Translations under genes and position numbers: made by a program
The notes under the pieces: generated by a model
What the model was told of the DNA's origin: nothing
Seen by the model: only the letters and a program-made list of their open reading frames with translations
Databases searched by the model: none
In this document: positions 35,753-47,421 of the stretch, one piece after another
How the letters are laid out: every line of letters begins with the position of its first letter
How positions within the stretch are numbered: position 1 is the stretch's first letter
Assembly: GCA_900660155.1 (NCBI GenBank)
Contig: CABFPE010000183.1
Location: 608,748-672,747, forward strand
Source of the DNA: Hofstenia miamia
Taxonomy: Eukaryota > Xenacoelomorpha > Acoela > Hofsteniidae
DNA length: 64,000 nucleotides
Direction: 5' to 3'

Positions 35753-38066
35753 GACTAATCAGTGAATGTGAAACTGTATTATTACTTTAAAATACGGAGC
35801 AGAGTTTTTAAACAAAAGAATTTTTCTGTTGCTTACCTAAACCAAGAAAATATATACCAAAGCTGGCCATTGTGACTTAACAAGACAACCTCATGACAAA
35901 TTAAATATCAAATTGCAAGAAAAATCCAACATTATTACCAATGATGACATTAGGTCTAAAATGCATCAATTTTGATATCACTCTGACAATAAAATTCCTT
36001 CCCAAATACATTTTAATTTGCTTCTTATTTAGTCAAATGTCAAGTGCTTTTTATTTCTATAACGTGTATTTTTTGCTATGATCGGGAAATACAAATTTTC
36101 TTTCTCTCAAATAACCAGGGACCGTCTCGAAACTAAAATACCGATTTCTAATCGTTTACAACAAATAAACAAGCGACTTTCAGGGATAGTATGTGCCACA
36201 TAAAAAGTTATTATGACCTAAAAACGCATATTGTGAGCGGGTAGTGAAAGCAAAACTCATGCTCAAAATGGCCATACACGATGGAATCATTTGAATATTT
36301 AGTTCTAATGGGGTTATTGCAGAGTAATTAAAACATTGTTGCAAATACATGTGAATACGGCATTGCAATTGTGCAAACATAGTGCAAATTTTTACACGTG
36401 AAACTCTTGATTTTTTTCTCAAGCTATCGTTGTACAATCTCTTAATAACCTAAAAAATATATTGTTGGAAATCTCGAAAACTAGAAAATAGTTGAGGGAT
36501 TTTAGAACCAAAAATCCAGTTATTGCCAAAATGCCACTACCAATCCACTTCTCAAGCTTTTTCCACAAATCATTAATGGGGGAATAAATGGCGTATTTTA
36601 TAATCTGTCCTATGACTGATGCGCGTATGAAATTCAAAATTTACCAATTTTATCCACCTGGTTACGCTACTAATTTTAATGCAGCAAAAATCAATGAAGT
36701 AATGAAATATGGATAATATAAGTAACATGTATAGGTGATGTCGAGCTCTGTAAGAACTGTATTTTCATCAAATAATTTCTTAGTAAATCTTGCAACCAAG
36801 AGACGCATTATTTCACCATATTATTGCTTCCTCTTCGAAATATAGCACAACGATATTTACTGCTGGTAGTATTTAACACCCATTTCAGATAGCCTGATTC
36901 AGGTTGTATGAAACTCAGGTCTCTTCCCAGAAAATTATTCAGTGTCATCTGTGATTTGTCAACTTAAATGTTAAACAGTGTTAAACTACTAAAGTCCAAT
37001 GTCTGCATGGACAGGATGGGTTGGTTCGAAATGGTTTTTGCTTAGAAGTTTCGAACAACATTTCAATTGGTTTGAGAAAATATTTATCCTATTAACAGAG
37101 GATTTTGAAAAACATTTTTGTGATGTAGTATAAAATTGCTAGTATGTGATATACTAACCAATAAAATGCCAAGACCTATGAAACAATTTATTAAACCTCA
37201 AAATATTGCAGTGTAAGTATTTGTGCTTCATGGAAATATATAAAAATGTATCAATACTTTAAAAAATATTAAATTAATATTTGCAATATTATAGTTTGAC
37301 ACATAAAAGAATAGAAGATCCAATTAGAAAATAGAAAACTCATAATTGCTAGCTATTGATGGACGAAATTGATATTAATGTAGATTAATGTAGAGTTAAG
37401 TTGATGACAACAGAAAGGGAAAGAAATAAGAAGAAAATGGTACCACCAATCTGGAAGATGATATCAACATCATATACCAAATGACAGAAGACGAATTAGA
37501 ATACATAAATGACATAGACAATGAAGCTGACGAAGCGTCAAGGAAATTAAGAATTATGTGAAGAGCATGAACAAATCCAAAATTGCAAAGGTGAGAATGA
37601 GTAAAAGTCATTTAAATGAGACAAATGGAAATACCATTTGGAGAAGCCAACCACGAAAATGAAAATTTTCACATTAGAGGAAGTGGAGATTGATAAGTTC
37701 AAGAACAATTTGAGGATTGACTATCTCAATGTAACCTTGTATAAAACACAAATCATTTCTGTACATAATATTAATAATAAAATCGATCCCCATAAGAAAG
37801 AATTAGAGCAACCAAAATCAGAACATCCCTTTTCTTTGCATAATAAATAAAAAATACTGTCTCCTATCTTACAACAGTATTTTTCCATTAATAAAAAAAT
37901 ACATAAATGCAAACCAAATCGATTTTTGTAAAACAACGTAGTAGTCTGCATCACCTAATAACCTGTGTATAATAAATATTTAATTTTTGAAGAGAACATT
38001 AATCATAATTTTCTAAACAATGCTCTGGGCAAAGTGGAATTTCTTATTAGTTGTAGAAAGCATTAA

Positions 38067-39973
38067 CCTCTTGAGTACCATCACGAGATTATCTCGTAGT
38101 AGGGACTTACCATGTTATGCGCCACTGCGAGAATATCTCGTGTTCGTCTTATTATTTCATATTGCGCTTCTGTTTACTCGGGATCTGGTCAAGTCATATC
38201 GTTAATGAATTTGCGCTTTCTGCGGAATATTTTATGACTAACACACCTGATATTATAGTAATGTGATATTTATCGATCTTACGCATGTGTGTGACGTTAG
38301 CAGTGAGACAAACCGACTGCTGTATATTGCAGTACAATGACAAAGGCGCAGCAATTGGACGCTCACTTTCCCAAAAAGCGGTAATGCTTCAGCCGAATGA
38401 TTCACTTTTACAAGCAATGACTGGTTGACCAAAGCGACATCACGTGATTATTTGCATTCCGACGCTTCTATTAGTAAGGACCCTGATTCAATGACAACGT
38501 TTCCGACATCCAAGTGAGTGCTGTTTCAGTACAGTCTACATTCGTCATCTCTGAGACAGAGCCTGGTCCACCTGACTTCACCTTTAATAATCAAGAAGGC
38601 TGGTCTCATACAGTGACAAATCCTGAAGGAATTCAAGGAGTGGATTGCATTTCAATGTACTTGAACGACCAAATATTCGAGTTACTTGTGACTTGGACGA
38701 ACAAAAGAGCAAGAATGGCAAAAGACGACCTTGGCAAATACAATGAATTGCATTGAAAAAACGTTACTTTTCCCGAGATGAAGACATTTATCGGGTTTGA
38801 CCTTTTGTACTGGATTGATTAGAAAACCTGGAATTCGAGATCATTGGTCTACTGAGCTTCTTATGTCTATTCCATATTTCGGTCACCAGAATAGTCTATC
38901 AAGAAATCAATTCATCCGATTCAGTGATTCAGAAACTGCTCCCGAACGACAAAATGCGTCGTATTTAGGGATTTATCGACTGCATTCACAAGATATGCAA
39001 GCAATAGAATCCAGAGCAGTACTTATCAATAGATGAAATTTTGTTTCTTTTCAAAGGCTGCTTGTCATGTAGACAGTTTATTCGCTCAAAACGTGCGAGG
39101 TTTGGAATCTAACTCATATGTTCTCACTGACGCGTCGGCATGCATGTTATACTTTCATCCCTATGTTGGTGCCGCTACTAATTTGAAAGTTGTAGACGAA
39201 CCTGGCGTGGAGCAGTATGATTTATCGAAAATTGAACGAGTTGTGTCTTTTTGTTGGAAAAAGAAGTTTATTCGACAAAGGACGCGTTGTTTTCTGTGAC
39301 AATTGGTACTGTAGTGGTCGACTCATTGAGTATCTCTTCTCTAGAAGTACTGGAATACGAGGAACAATACGTGTGAATCTAGGAGTTTTAAGAGAGTTAT
39401 CTTGTTCTGTAGTTGAGAGAGGCAACACTAAATTTGCAAGAGGTGCGACTCTCTGTATGAAACATGCAGATAAGACATTTTACTGATTAGCATTTGAAGT
39501 AGCTGGGTTTGTTGAAAGGACTCAAAATCTTCCTGGAAACAAAAGATGAGTTGTTCAAAAGCTGGATACCGTGTGCAACTACAATCTCAAGATGAAAGGA
39601 GTTGACAATATAGATCAGCTTATAGCTCTCTATGACTGGTTGAAGAAAGTTAGCTTCAATGTTCTGCAAAGGATGTTGATAAATGCATTTATCCGTTTCA
39701 ATCATGAGGCTGGTAACAACATGAGACTGAAAAGTTTTTTCAAGCTATCTATTGGAAATTTCACAGGAACACTGTCAGAACATTCGAAACCGGGAACTTC
39801 ATCTGGCAGATGGTCGCGTGATTCACTGACAAAAAAACCTGAAAAAAATCTGAATAGAAAAAGTAACCAACAAAAAAAATCAATTTTAACAAGATTGAGT
39901 CTTTTTTGATTTTTTCTATAATTCTTTGGCATCTGGCGTTGACATTCGATTATTAGACTTGTTACTCAAGGGT
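38067..39973 (+). mobile_element. piggyBac transposon, degenerate, about 1.9 kb
   Basis: TTAA flanks lie at 38063-38066 and 39974-39977, with ends CCTCTTGAGTACC and roughly GTTACTCAAGGG. Frames between 38460 and 39909 give piggyBac pieces in order: CISMYLNDQIFELLVTWTNK (N-terminal region); GLIRKPGIRDHWSTELLMS; SIDEILFLFKGCLSC, DEILFLFKG holding the first catalytic Asp; SYVLTDASACMLYFHPYVG; CDNWYCSGRLIEYLFSR; and NYNLKMKGVDNIDQLIALYD, the late GGVD-x-x-DQ motif. Several frame changes and at least two in-frame stops (for example near 38755 and 39484) make it inactive. A Cys-rich C-terminal domain is not seen. Two CGAGA-AT-TCTCG palindromes lie inside the left end. Confidence 0.92.
38514..39909 (+). 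pseudogene. piggyBac transposase pseudogene
   Basis: This is the coding part of the element at 38067-39973. It is spread over several plus-strand frames: about 38514-38756, 38797-39036, 39033-39299, 39217-39486 and 39571-39909. The DDE/D-type nuclease core is recognisable but discontinuous. The tail SGRWSRDSLTKKPEKN followed by a Lys/Gln-rich end is typical of piggyBac C-termini without a zinc-binding domain. Confidence 0.88.
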
Positions 39974-39977
39974 TTAA

Positions 39978-40566
39978 TGATGCTATGTGGAAAAACAAAG
40001 ATAATAAAAACTATAATCATATAATTCATTTTGTAGGAAATCTGATTTCAAAAAACCTTTTCAAAAATCTTCTGAACAACTGCATGCAGTTTACCTTTAT
40101 CTAAATGAAGTTAATTGTGAAACAGAAAAGGGATGGATTTATAACGAAAGTTTCTATACCGTATTAAGCACAGACAAAAATATAAATTCATTTGCGTCTC
40201 CAGTTAAAAGCATTCACTAAAAACTACATGCAATACATTTAAGCTGGCCCTCTTAGAGAATACTACAATAACAGCTGTCTATATATTATAAAATCTGAAT
40301 TTAGCATAAAAAGCTCAGAACGAGTGTTTCAATTGTATTGTTTATCTTAATGCGAATTCCGCACATAAGTATAATAACCAAATGCTTTTAATGTTTAAAG
40401 GTGTTCTACAATGTGGTGACACAATCGATAATTTATTACAAGCAGCCTTGTATAAGACAACTTAGGGTAACAGATTTACATAGAAATTGTTTTTATACAA
40501 TAAAATAATAATTCCATAAATTTGCAAATCTCATTTTACATTCCTAGCACAGTGGTTTCCAAATGC
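39978..40566. other. Non-coding stretch between two piggyBac relics
   Basis: No feature was recognised here. Confidence 0.35.
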
Positions 40567-40570
40567 TTAA

Positions 40571-41217
40571 CCCTCGGACTACCAAAGGGTGATAAATTTA
40601 TCATCTTTTGCAAAAAATCAGAATTTGAAATATCTGCACATGTATTTGTCAACCAATTTTCTGTGACAATTCCATTATGAAAATGTAGAAAAAAATTATG
40701 CTAATTAACCAAGAAAATATATACATGAGCATTGTAAAGAACTAATTAAAAATGACACATGCTCGCACTTTCCGCCTCGTCGCTTATTATCATCGTGAAC
40801 AAAATTTATTCACTATGTGTTCACCAAGTTTCAACTTCTAGGAACGTGAGCTGGGAGCTTTAGACCGTCGTGAGGTTATAGTTTACCCCACTGATGACGC
40901 ACCAATGGTGCGAGTACGAAGAATTGTCCAGAGATTTGACAATGGAGTATGTCAAGACACGATAGGCACGACCTGCAGGTCTACAGACTGTGGTGATCAA
41001 TCTTATAGAGGAATTCAGGGGCCAGCTTCGAGCTCAGATTCCTCATACGACAGCGACCGGTGACAGCGATGAAAGGGCGTCAAGATGTCAGAGATGCCGC
41101 GATTCTGGAAAATCGGTGAGTAGCAGCAACATTACAAAGAAGAAGTTCTCAAAATGCACTCATCCAGTGTGTGGCGAGCACATCGCTCAAGTTGTTTGCG
41201 AAAACTGTGCAGAATAA
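40571..41217 (+). mobile_element. piggyBac deletion derivative with C-terminal Cys-rich domain
   Basis: A TTAA at 40567-40570 precedes CCCTCGGACTACCAAAGGG, a typical left end, with a GATAAATTTATC palindrome just inside. At about 40850-41050 an acidic/serine-rich stretch (GPASSSDSSYDSD) recalls a piggyBac N-terminus. The frame 40990-41217 ends RCQRCRDSGKSVSS...CTHPVCGEHIAQVVCENC, the C-terminal zinc-binding pattern of piggyBac transposases. The catalytic core is absent, so this looks like an internally deleted copy. The right end was not located. Confidence 0.65.
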
Positions 41218-41379
41218 ATATTTTTGTTGAATATCATGTTGTTATTTACATGTATTACAAATTATCGCAATGTATAATGGTTAAATATCTAAAATGAATG
41301 TCTGTACAATGAAAATCAACAAAACTTCGCGGAAAAAATGATTTTTAACAAAAATGAGAAACCATAGTTGGGATTAGGA

Positions 41380-42330
41380 GTAAGATCCAAGCTAGGAGGT
41401 GCAGGTAGTCAATCACGACCAGAAGCATCACTACGGGAGGACGAAGGCCAAAAGATTTGCGCTCAGCATCGGAGAGACGGTAGTATTGATCAAGAGATCA
41501 TCTGACCACACTTCAGGATCCATGAGAGCAAGATGAGAATCTTGACTACAGACAATATGGAAGGAGACGAATGGAGAATCTGTACGTGGTGGAATGGAAG
41601 AACGTCATCAAATTGGAGAGGAGCAACGGAGGTGCTTAGCAACAACAGCAGCAGAAACAGAATTAGCAAAACGGCGATATAGTGTGAGTTTTACGATGAG
41701 GACGAGGAAGAGAACTAATAGGAATAGCACGGAGGTGACAGGAAGAACTAGTGCCAGGGACGTGACGAGGGCGATGATTGCGGTGAGTAGGCGGTGGACC
41801 AGACTGTTCAGGGGCAAGTGGATGCACAGGAGAGGGAGCAGCAAACGCAGAACTTGGGGCAGGATGATTAGGACGATTAGTAATGGTACGAGATGCCGAA
41901 GCACTGTAGGAGTACATTTGAGAATGCATGGACGAAACATCGGAGGTGAGCTTAGCAAGGGAGTATGACAGAATAACAAGACAACATTGGAAAGGCTGAC
42001 GTTGGAAAACTGGTGTGAAACTGACAGGGAGGTGACAGCTTGGCGAAGGAGAGAGATGATGGTATCTTTCCTTAAAGCACCAACCAACGAAGCAGCTTGG
42101 GCGTCTGGCAGATTCTGTAAATCAGCAAGCGATACCCTAGCCGCAGGCATGATTGAAATCTAATAAACTGTATAATAATTATGGTGAGTACGCACTGCTT
42201 TATTCACGGAAAGCGCCTGTGGTTAAACGGGTACCTTGCTATATACTCACTATTTTGAATGTGGTTACTGAAACTGAACTACGCAAAAAGTAATTCTCTC
42301 AGGAACCGTCTGTTCAAAAACCTATTTCGC
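41380..42330 (-). other. GC-richer block with a broken minus-strand reading frame of unknown origin
   Basis: The block is markedly richer in G and C than the window. The minus frame at 41608-42150 starts MPAARVSLADLQNLPDAQAA and SLVGALRKDTIISLLRQAVT, a plausible helical N-terminus. A second minus frame (41663-41929) gives LTSDVSSMHSQMYSYSASAS and a Pro/His/Arg-rich stretch that looks like its continuation. I do not recognise the family. The composition and the surrounding relics suggest a mobile-element protein, but this is inference. Plus-strand frames here are shadows. Confidence 0.35.
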
Positions 42331-42760
42331 CGTGGGATCTGATTACGATAATCTCTTCGATTATGTGAAGAGGGATAAAGCTGAAGCGTGTTTTCACTTA
42401 AAGCGGGAAATTTTATCATTTCTAGATGTGAGAGACACATCAATGCTGTTAGTGAAGTGGAATAATCCCGATTTCAAAGTACGATTAGACTATGCTGTAG
42501 ATATGTTGTTGTTGCTGAATAATTTAAATATCGAACTGCAATGAAAAGCTGAATATATTATACATTTGTAACAAAACTGTCAAATTGGGAAAGGTTGAGT
42601 GAGATTGTCAGCAATAAGCTTGTACCCGAACATCTTTACTGTCTACGAACAGAATTTAAGAAATACATTCATGAAATAGCATGTGAAGCGATCCTTCACA
42701 GCACTTGTCACCTCAATTGCAGACACGAAAATACACAAAATGAGCTAGTTCTAGTGCAAA
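42330..42760 (+). mobile_element. hAT transposase fragment (ZBED5/SCAND3-like)
   Basis: The plus frame 42332-42544 contains CFHLKREILSFLDVRDTSML, then WNNPDFKVRLDYAVDMLLLL and NNLNIELQ. This matches the hAT segment FELR-x-E-x-x-x-FL...W...DF...L-x-YLVDI-x-x-HLN-x-LN-x-x-LQG of ZBED5-type transposases. A stop follows LQ where the family has G. A shifted frame continues with LSNWERLSEIVSNKLVPEHL. No ends or target duplication were found. Confidence 0.65.
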
Positions 42761-43211
42761 AATAAATTGAAATATTAATAAAATGCAGCCATCCCTGTCT
42801 CAGCAAAAATGTTCTTTCTTACAACACTCATTTACTTCCACATAATTCTGGAAATCCGGCGTTTATGAAAACTAATCAAATGCAACACTCTGAAAGTGGA
42901 AGATGACTTAAGATATTGTCTATCAAGAACTATAACAAATATTGATAAACTGATGACTCAAACAGAGTGCTAACCCTCTCATCAACGTGCTTTACTAATT
43001 CTTTTAAACCTCATACATTTTCACAAAATATCATACGTTTTCTATATTTGGGTCGATATGAGTAAAATTCAGAAAATTATTCAAGATTCAAAATTGATTC
43101 CAACATTTGGATTCACATTAGAATATTGAGAGATCTAGAAATGCACTTGTCTATTTGCAAATAGCAATAAACTATATATATAAGTGCAACAGCTACATTG
43201 TAGCTGTTAAC

Positions 43212-43800
43212 CCTTAGAGCGTCTCGTAATTTATCACTTCGTATTTTCAGAAAATTTGGGCATTTTCCATGGCCAATATCTCTAACTTCTATTGAGGTCA
43301 CACAACGTTTAAATATACCAATAAATAGCGTTGTTGATCAGGATGACTCACAAAAATACGAATGCACTAATTAGCAGACGGAATCTTTGCTCATGGTTCG
43401 AAGAAATAGCCCCGTTTTTTATTAGTCAGTATTTCAGTAAGCATTTTGCTTTGTACCATGGAAGACAAAGTACCAGTGCCCAAATCCTCTAAGCGGCCTC
43501 TTCTTTGAGAAGATTTAGTTACGAGGTGTGCAAAGTAGCGCTGGAAAAACATGGAAGAGTTATGAAGACCTTTGCTCACAGAGCAGCTAGTCTTCCTGCT
43601 CCAAACCGATTGCAGGCCGCTGCGTGGCTTAGCAGGCATCATTATTTTCAATACGGCCTGGCAAATCCCTGCAAATAAGATGTCACGTCTGCTTGTCAAG
43701 AAAAAAGGAACGACGTGACTATGTAATACAAAGAATGCCGCATCCCTCGATGTCAGCCATGCTATGTGGGTGTACCACACTAAAAAAATTATAGGCTTTT
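43212..43800 (+). mobile_element. piggyBac deletion derivative (left end plus C-terminal domain)
   Basis: TTAA at 43208-43211 is followed by CCCTTAGAGCGTCTCG, a piggyBac-type left end. On the plus strand at about 43590-43780, HRAASLPAPNRLQAAAWLSR, then HHYFQYG, then YKECRIPRCQPCYVGVPH resemble the R-x-x-x-RH-x-x...C-x-x-C...C-x-x-C...PCF-x-x-YH C-terminus. Stops and frame changes are present. The minus-strand 144-codon frame over the same bases is a shadow. The right end was not found. Confidence 0.6.
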
Positions 43801-43969
43801 CAGCGAAACTTTGCAGGAAGTACATATTTTTTAAGTGAGGTGTTCATTTTTAAAAAGTACTTTTATGTCTTAAAAAAGGTTTTATTTTTACTTCGGATAT
43901 ATCTCACAAAGGTGGAAAAATATGAGCGCGTAAAATTACATCATGGGCATTTAGACACAAACTAGGCGA

Positions 43970-44501
43970 CAGCGTACGTGTACCTTGTTCATGTCTTCCA
44001 GTTAAAGATATATCAGAAGTAAGCTCATTTAAAATACTTGGAATTACCTTCCAACAAAACTTTAAATTTTGTGAATATGGAAAAAAGTTGATTAGTTATT
44101 TGAACTTACAAAAGTATATATTTGAAGATCTAAAAAGTAACTTCAATATTAAAGAAAGAAATAAAGTTTTTGAATCACTAATTGTTAGTAAACTTAGATA
44201 TTGTTTGGTAATTTATGGTAGTGATGATACAATTCTTAAAAACATAAATATATTTTTGAAAAAATGTTATGATAGACACTATACTGACAAAGTTTACGAT
44301 ATTTTTGAAATGCGTCGCAAAGCTGATTTTAATTTATATACACGTATAATGAAGTCACCAAACCACCCTTTATATGAATGTTTCATGAAAAATAAAAGGC
44401 CTGCACATACTTCAAGATCTTTGAAGCTGTACCATCTACCGCTATGTAGGACAGAAACTTTCAAAAAGTGTTTTGTGAACAGAGTTCTGTCTACATTATA
44501 A
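43970..44501 (+). mobile_element. LINE C-terminal fragment
   Basis: The plus strand at 44015-44501 reads VSSFKILGITFQQNFKFCEY, then (44088-44501) RNKVFESLIVSKLRYCLVIY and KNINIFLKKCYDRHYTDKVY. It ends RIMKSPNHPLYECFM ... RSLKLYHLPLCRTETFKKCF. This is the classic end of a CR1/L2-like reverse transcriptase: LKYLGVTFD...ESVLTYC...W...DPSHPLF...R-x-P-x-C-x-T-x-R-x-x-x-SF. It is 5' truncated. The following AT-rich 3' tail includes TGTCTTAATGTCTTAAT near 44697-44715. The last 137 codons are uninterrupted, so the copy may be fairly young. Confidence 0.82.
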
Positions 44502-44715
44502 TAATGTAGCAATCGTTGAAACTGGTAAAATCTCTACTACTCCTCACATTATTGTAGTCACTAAAAATGATTCTTAGTTTGGCATCACGCCTTGGATGTT
44601 GTTTTCATTTTATTATTAATTAACTTTTATTTATTATTTATTTTAGTTTTGTATTTTAGTTTTTGCTAACCTGTATTTGGTTTTAGCTTATATTAAATGT
44701 CTTAATGTCTTAATA

Positions 44716-47421
44716 TCAAAAAATCAACAAATAAACTGCATTGTTCGTACTCGAGAGTAAATTCTTGTTTTCATTTGCCATTCTGGTGAGCATGAAAAAC
44801 TTTCAGAAGAATCTTACTACGAGCTTATGTAATATCCATATTTTAAATATTTACTGTAGTCTGAGGAACTGAATGGGCGGTTGCTATTGACTTAAGCTAT
44901 ATTAACCATTGGAATTTTAATCACAAACTACATACCGTAAGAATGCTTAAAGAATTGCGAAGAAATGCGTTACCAGACATTGATTGTCAAGAAATGTGGA
45001 ATATTTACCAATCCACTCATGCTTCCCTGTGTTCCAAGAAGCAAACAATTTTCTTCGATCTATCATCATCAATAATCCATCAAATGAAGGCCAATAATAA
45101 TTATTATTGTTAGCAGCATTTAACTATCAGTAAGTTTTGAAAAATTAGAAAACAGATTTTCAAAGTAACCTAGGAATATTTACCTACTATTGAAGAAATC
45201 TCCGTTGATATACAAATGGTGAATCTTCCGATGAAATTATCATTGATGTATAACAATCATCTCAAGAGAGAATCGAACATTAATAGTGCAGGATTGAAGC
45301 GTTAATGCTGCAATCATTTAATGTCAGCAACATAAGAATACCTCGTATACCATCCCTTGATACATTTTCCATCACATTGATACGACTTTAAAGCTTACAT
45401 ATGGCCTTTGTTTTCAAATACGCGTATGACAAGATCATACTTACGCATAACAATTCATTTCTATTTGAACGCTCACAAAAAAATTACAGAAGTCCTCGAT
45501 TTGGAAGATATAATTAAAACGCTTAGTTTTTTCCTATATATGTATATAGGAAAATTCTACATGTTAAAAAGACGGGTACGACGTCATAGAGGTAACCACA
45601 CTAAGAATAAACACAGTTAGACTCCGTTAGGCTCTAAGGCGATAAAGCATTGTTTAGAGATGGGCGAACTGATATGCATGTAATACGTCCTCTCACTCAA
45701 TATATTTCAGGTTTTGTTTATGCCTATAGAGCTTCAAACTCAGGAATGTCCAGATGCAGGGGCAAAACAAACACCGATATTTCCCTGGATACGGCTATTT
45801 ATTTTATGTCATGTCACATTTTAAAATAAATCTATAAAACTTCCTCTAAGGAATCTCCAATCCGCGGCGAAAAAATCTCCGATTTCGGCGTGCTTCAAAA
45901 GAGCGTGAGTGATACATTTAAAGAAAAAATTAACAGAAGTTAGATGCTTCTCCCATGGAATTCAGGCGTTCAGAATACACACTTTCAAATGTTTGATGGA
46001 AAATGCAGTATGAAATATGCACAATATTTCAATTCAACATGATTAATATTTTGTCCAGAAACTAACAAGAACAAAAGTAAATGAAAGAAAAGTATCAGTA
46101 GTACAACATAAGAAGTTTTTTCTATATAAATTTTCATTACATGAGGCATTACAAATACATTTAAAAGGTTAAAAATTTTGAACTAGTATTTTGCAAGAAA
46201 AAATCAATAATTAGAAAGGCATTCCAAAAATAGAAGTAAAGGCATTCTAGAAAAAATATAAGTCAACTATAGTGCATGAATTAAGACACAGCAGCATGTT
46301 TAAAATACAATAAAGTGATTTATGTCGAGATGGACGACATCTATATTTCAAAACATTGGTTTCTAACTAAATATTTTTCCTTTGCTGCAAAATTTCTGGT
46401 TGACACTGATAATGCAATGTAAGCAGAATATATTTTAATTATCCAAAAGAAAAATGTTAGGTATAAACGAGTTGCAGGATTTTTATTAAGCAACGAATAC
46501 AATTTTTAATTCGGACCGCCGTGGCGCTTCAACTACTAATAGAAGACTTCATATCTATTATACAGAATTTATAACTCACAATAAAATCACAATCAATTAA
46601 AGGAAAAAATTATCTTAGATGATACCAATAACGAATCGATTAAAGTTCAGTTAATTTTTTTCAAAAAAGGCTTGTCCGAAATAATTTTCTGAGAAGTTTT
46701 TTTGCGCTAAGTTCACTGACATCCTCAAAATATCATTGAAAACTCAAATTATACGAACTATTTCTTGCTATTTTTAACTACATGTAAACGAATTTTACAA
46801 TCGTTAAAATTACAAAAGCTCTTTTCGAACCGATCACATGAACTGTATTTAACATATACTTAACAAAAATAAGCTAAACTCTAAAAAAATAGAAAAAGCT
46901 TAACTGCATATAACCTACTTAGAGAAGCAGAAATAATTCAATGATTCATTCATTGTTGAATTATTAAAACGTTACACTTTTGCCTGATAGAGGCGCATGC
47001 TATATTTTTCAAGTAAGTCGCCATTTTGTTATATCTCGTGTTGCGGTGAGTAAAGTTAACGTAATACACTCAGTACTGGGGAGAAATTCTTGTTTTTTCG
47101 TGTGCAATATCTTTAACGTTTAAAATCAAATCGTGTGTTGAGCGGATTTGATTAACGAGCGTATTTTGTTCGTAATTTACTTAGCTTGCTCTTTGGATTC
47201 GCGTTGTCTAAAAAGATCTTACTTGGCTCGTTATTAGTAAAAACTAATTTTACTTACACCCATCTGTACATTGGATCGTTCTAGCAAAATATTAAATAAC
47301 GCACAGCTTTGTTCGGATCTTCGCCTATTGGTATATTCGTACAGCTGACTAATTCTAAGTCATCATATTCTTCATTCGAAGAGCTAAATCTAAATAGCTT
47401 GACATTGGATGGGTTTTTATC
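44716..47421. other. Non-coding stretch upstream of ARID2
   Basis: No exon or transposon was recognised. The last few hundred bases should include the ARID2 promoter and 5' UTR. Confidence 0.45.
46980..47421 (+). promoter_or_regulatory. Putative ARID2 promoter and 5' UTR
   Basis: This is inferred only from its position before the ATG at 47422. The string GTCGCCATTTTG around 47020 resembles the YY1-type core GCCATNTTG often found near starts of broadly expressed animal genes. No TATA or initiator can be assigned confidently. Confidence 0.25.

Larger units (their letters stand above)
33614..38062. other. Non-coding stretch with a local repeat pair
   Basis: It contains (AT)n tracts at about 34249-34271 and 35593-35621, each followed by copies of the same repeat of about 150 bp. 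Region 37400-37850 is A/G-rich with short charged frames but no domain. No host exon was recognised. Confidence 0.4.

Noticed and set aside
43391-43825. 144-codon minus-strand frame
   Set aside because: The plus strand over the same bases reads as a piggyBac C-terminal relic, so the minus frame is a shadow.
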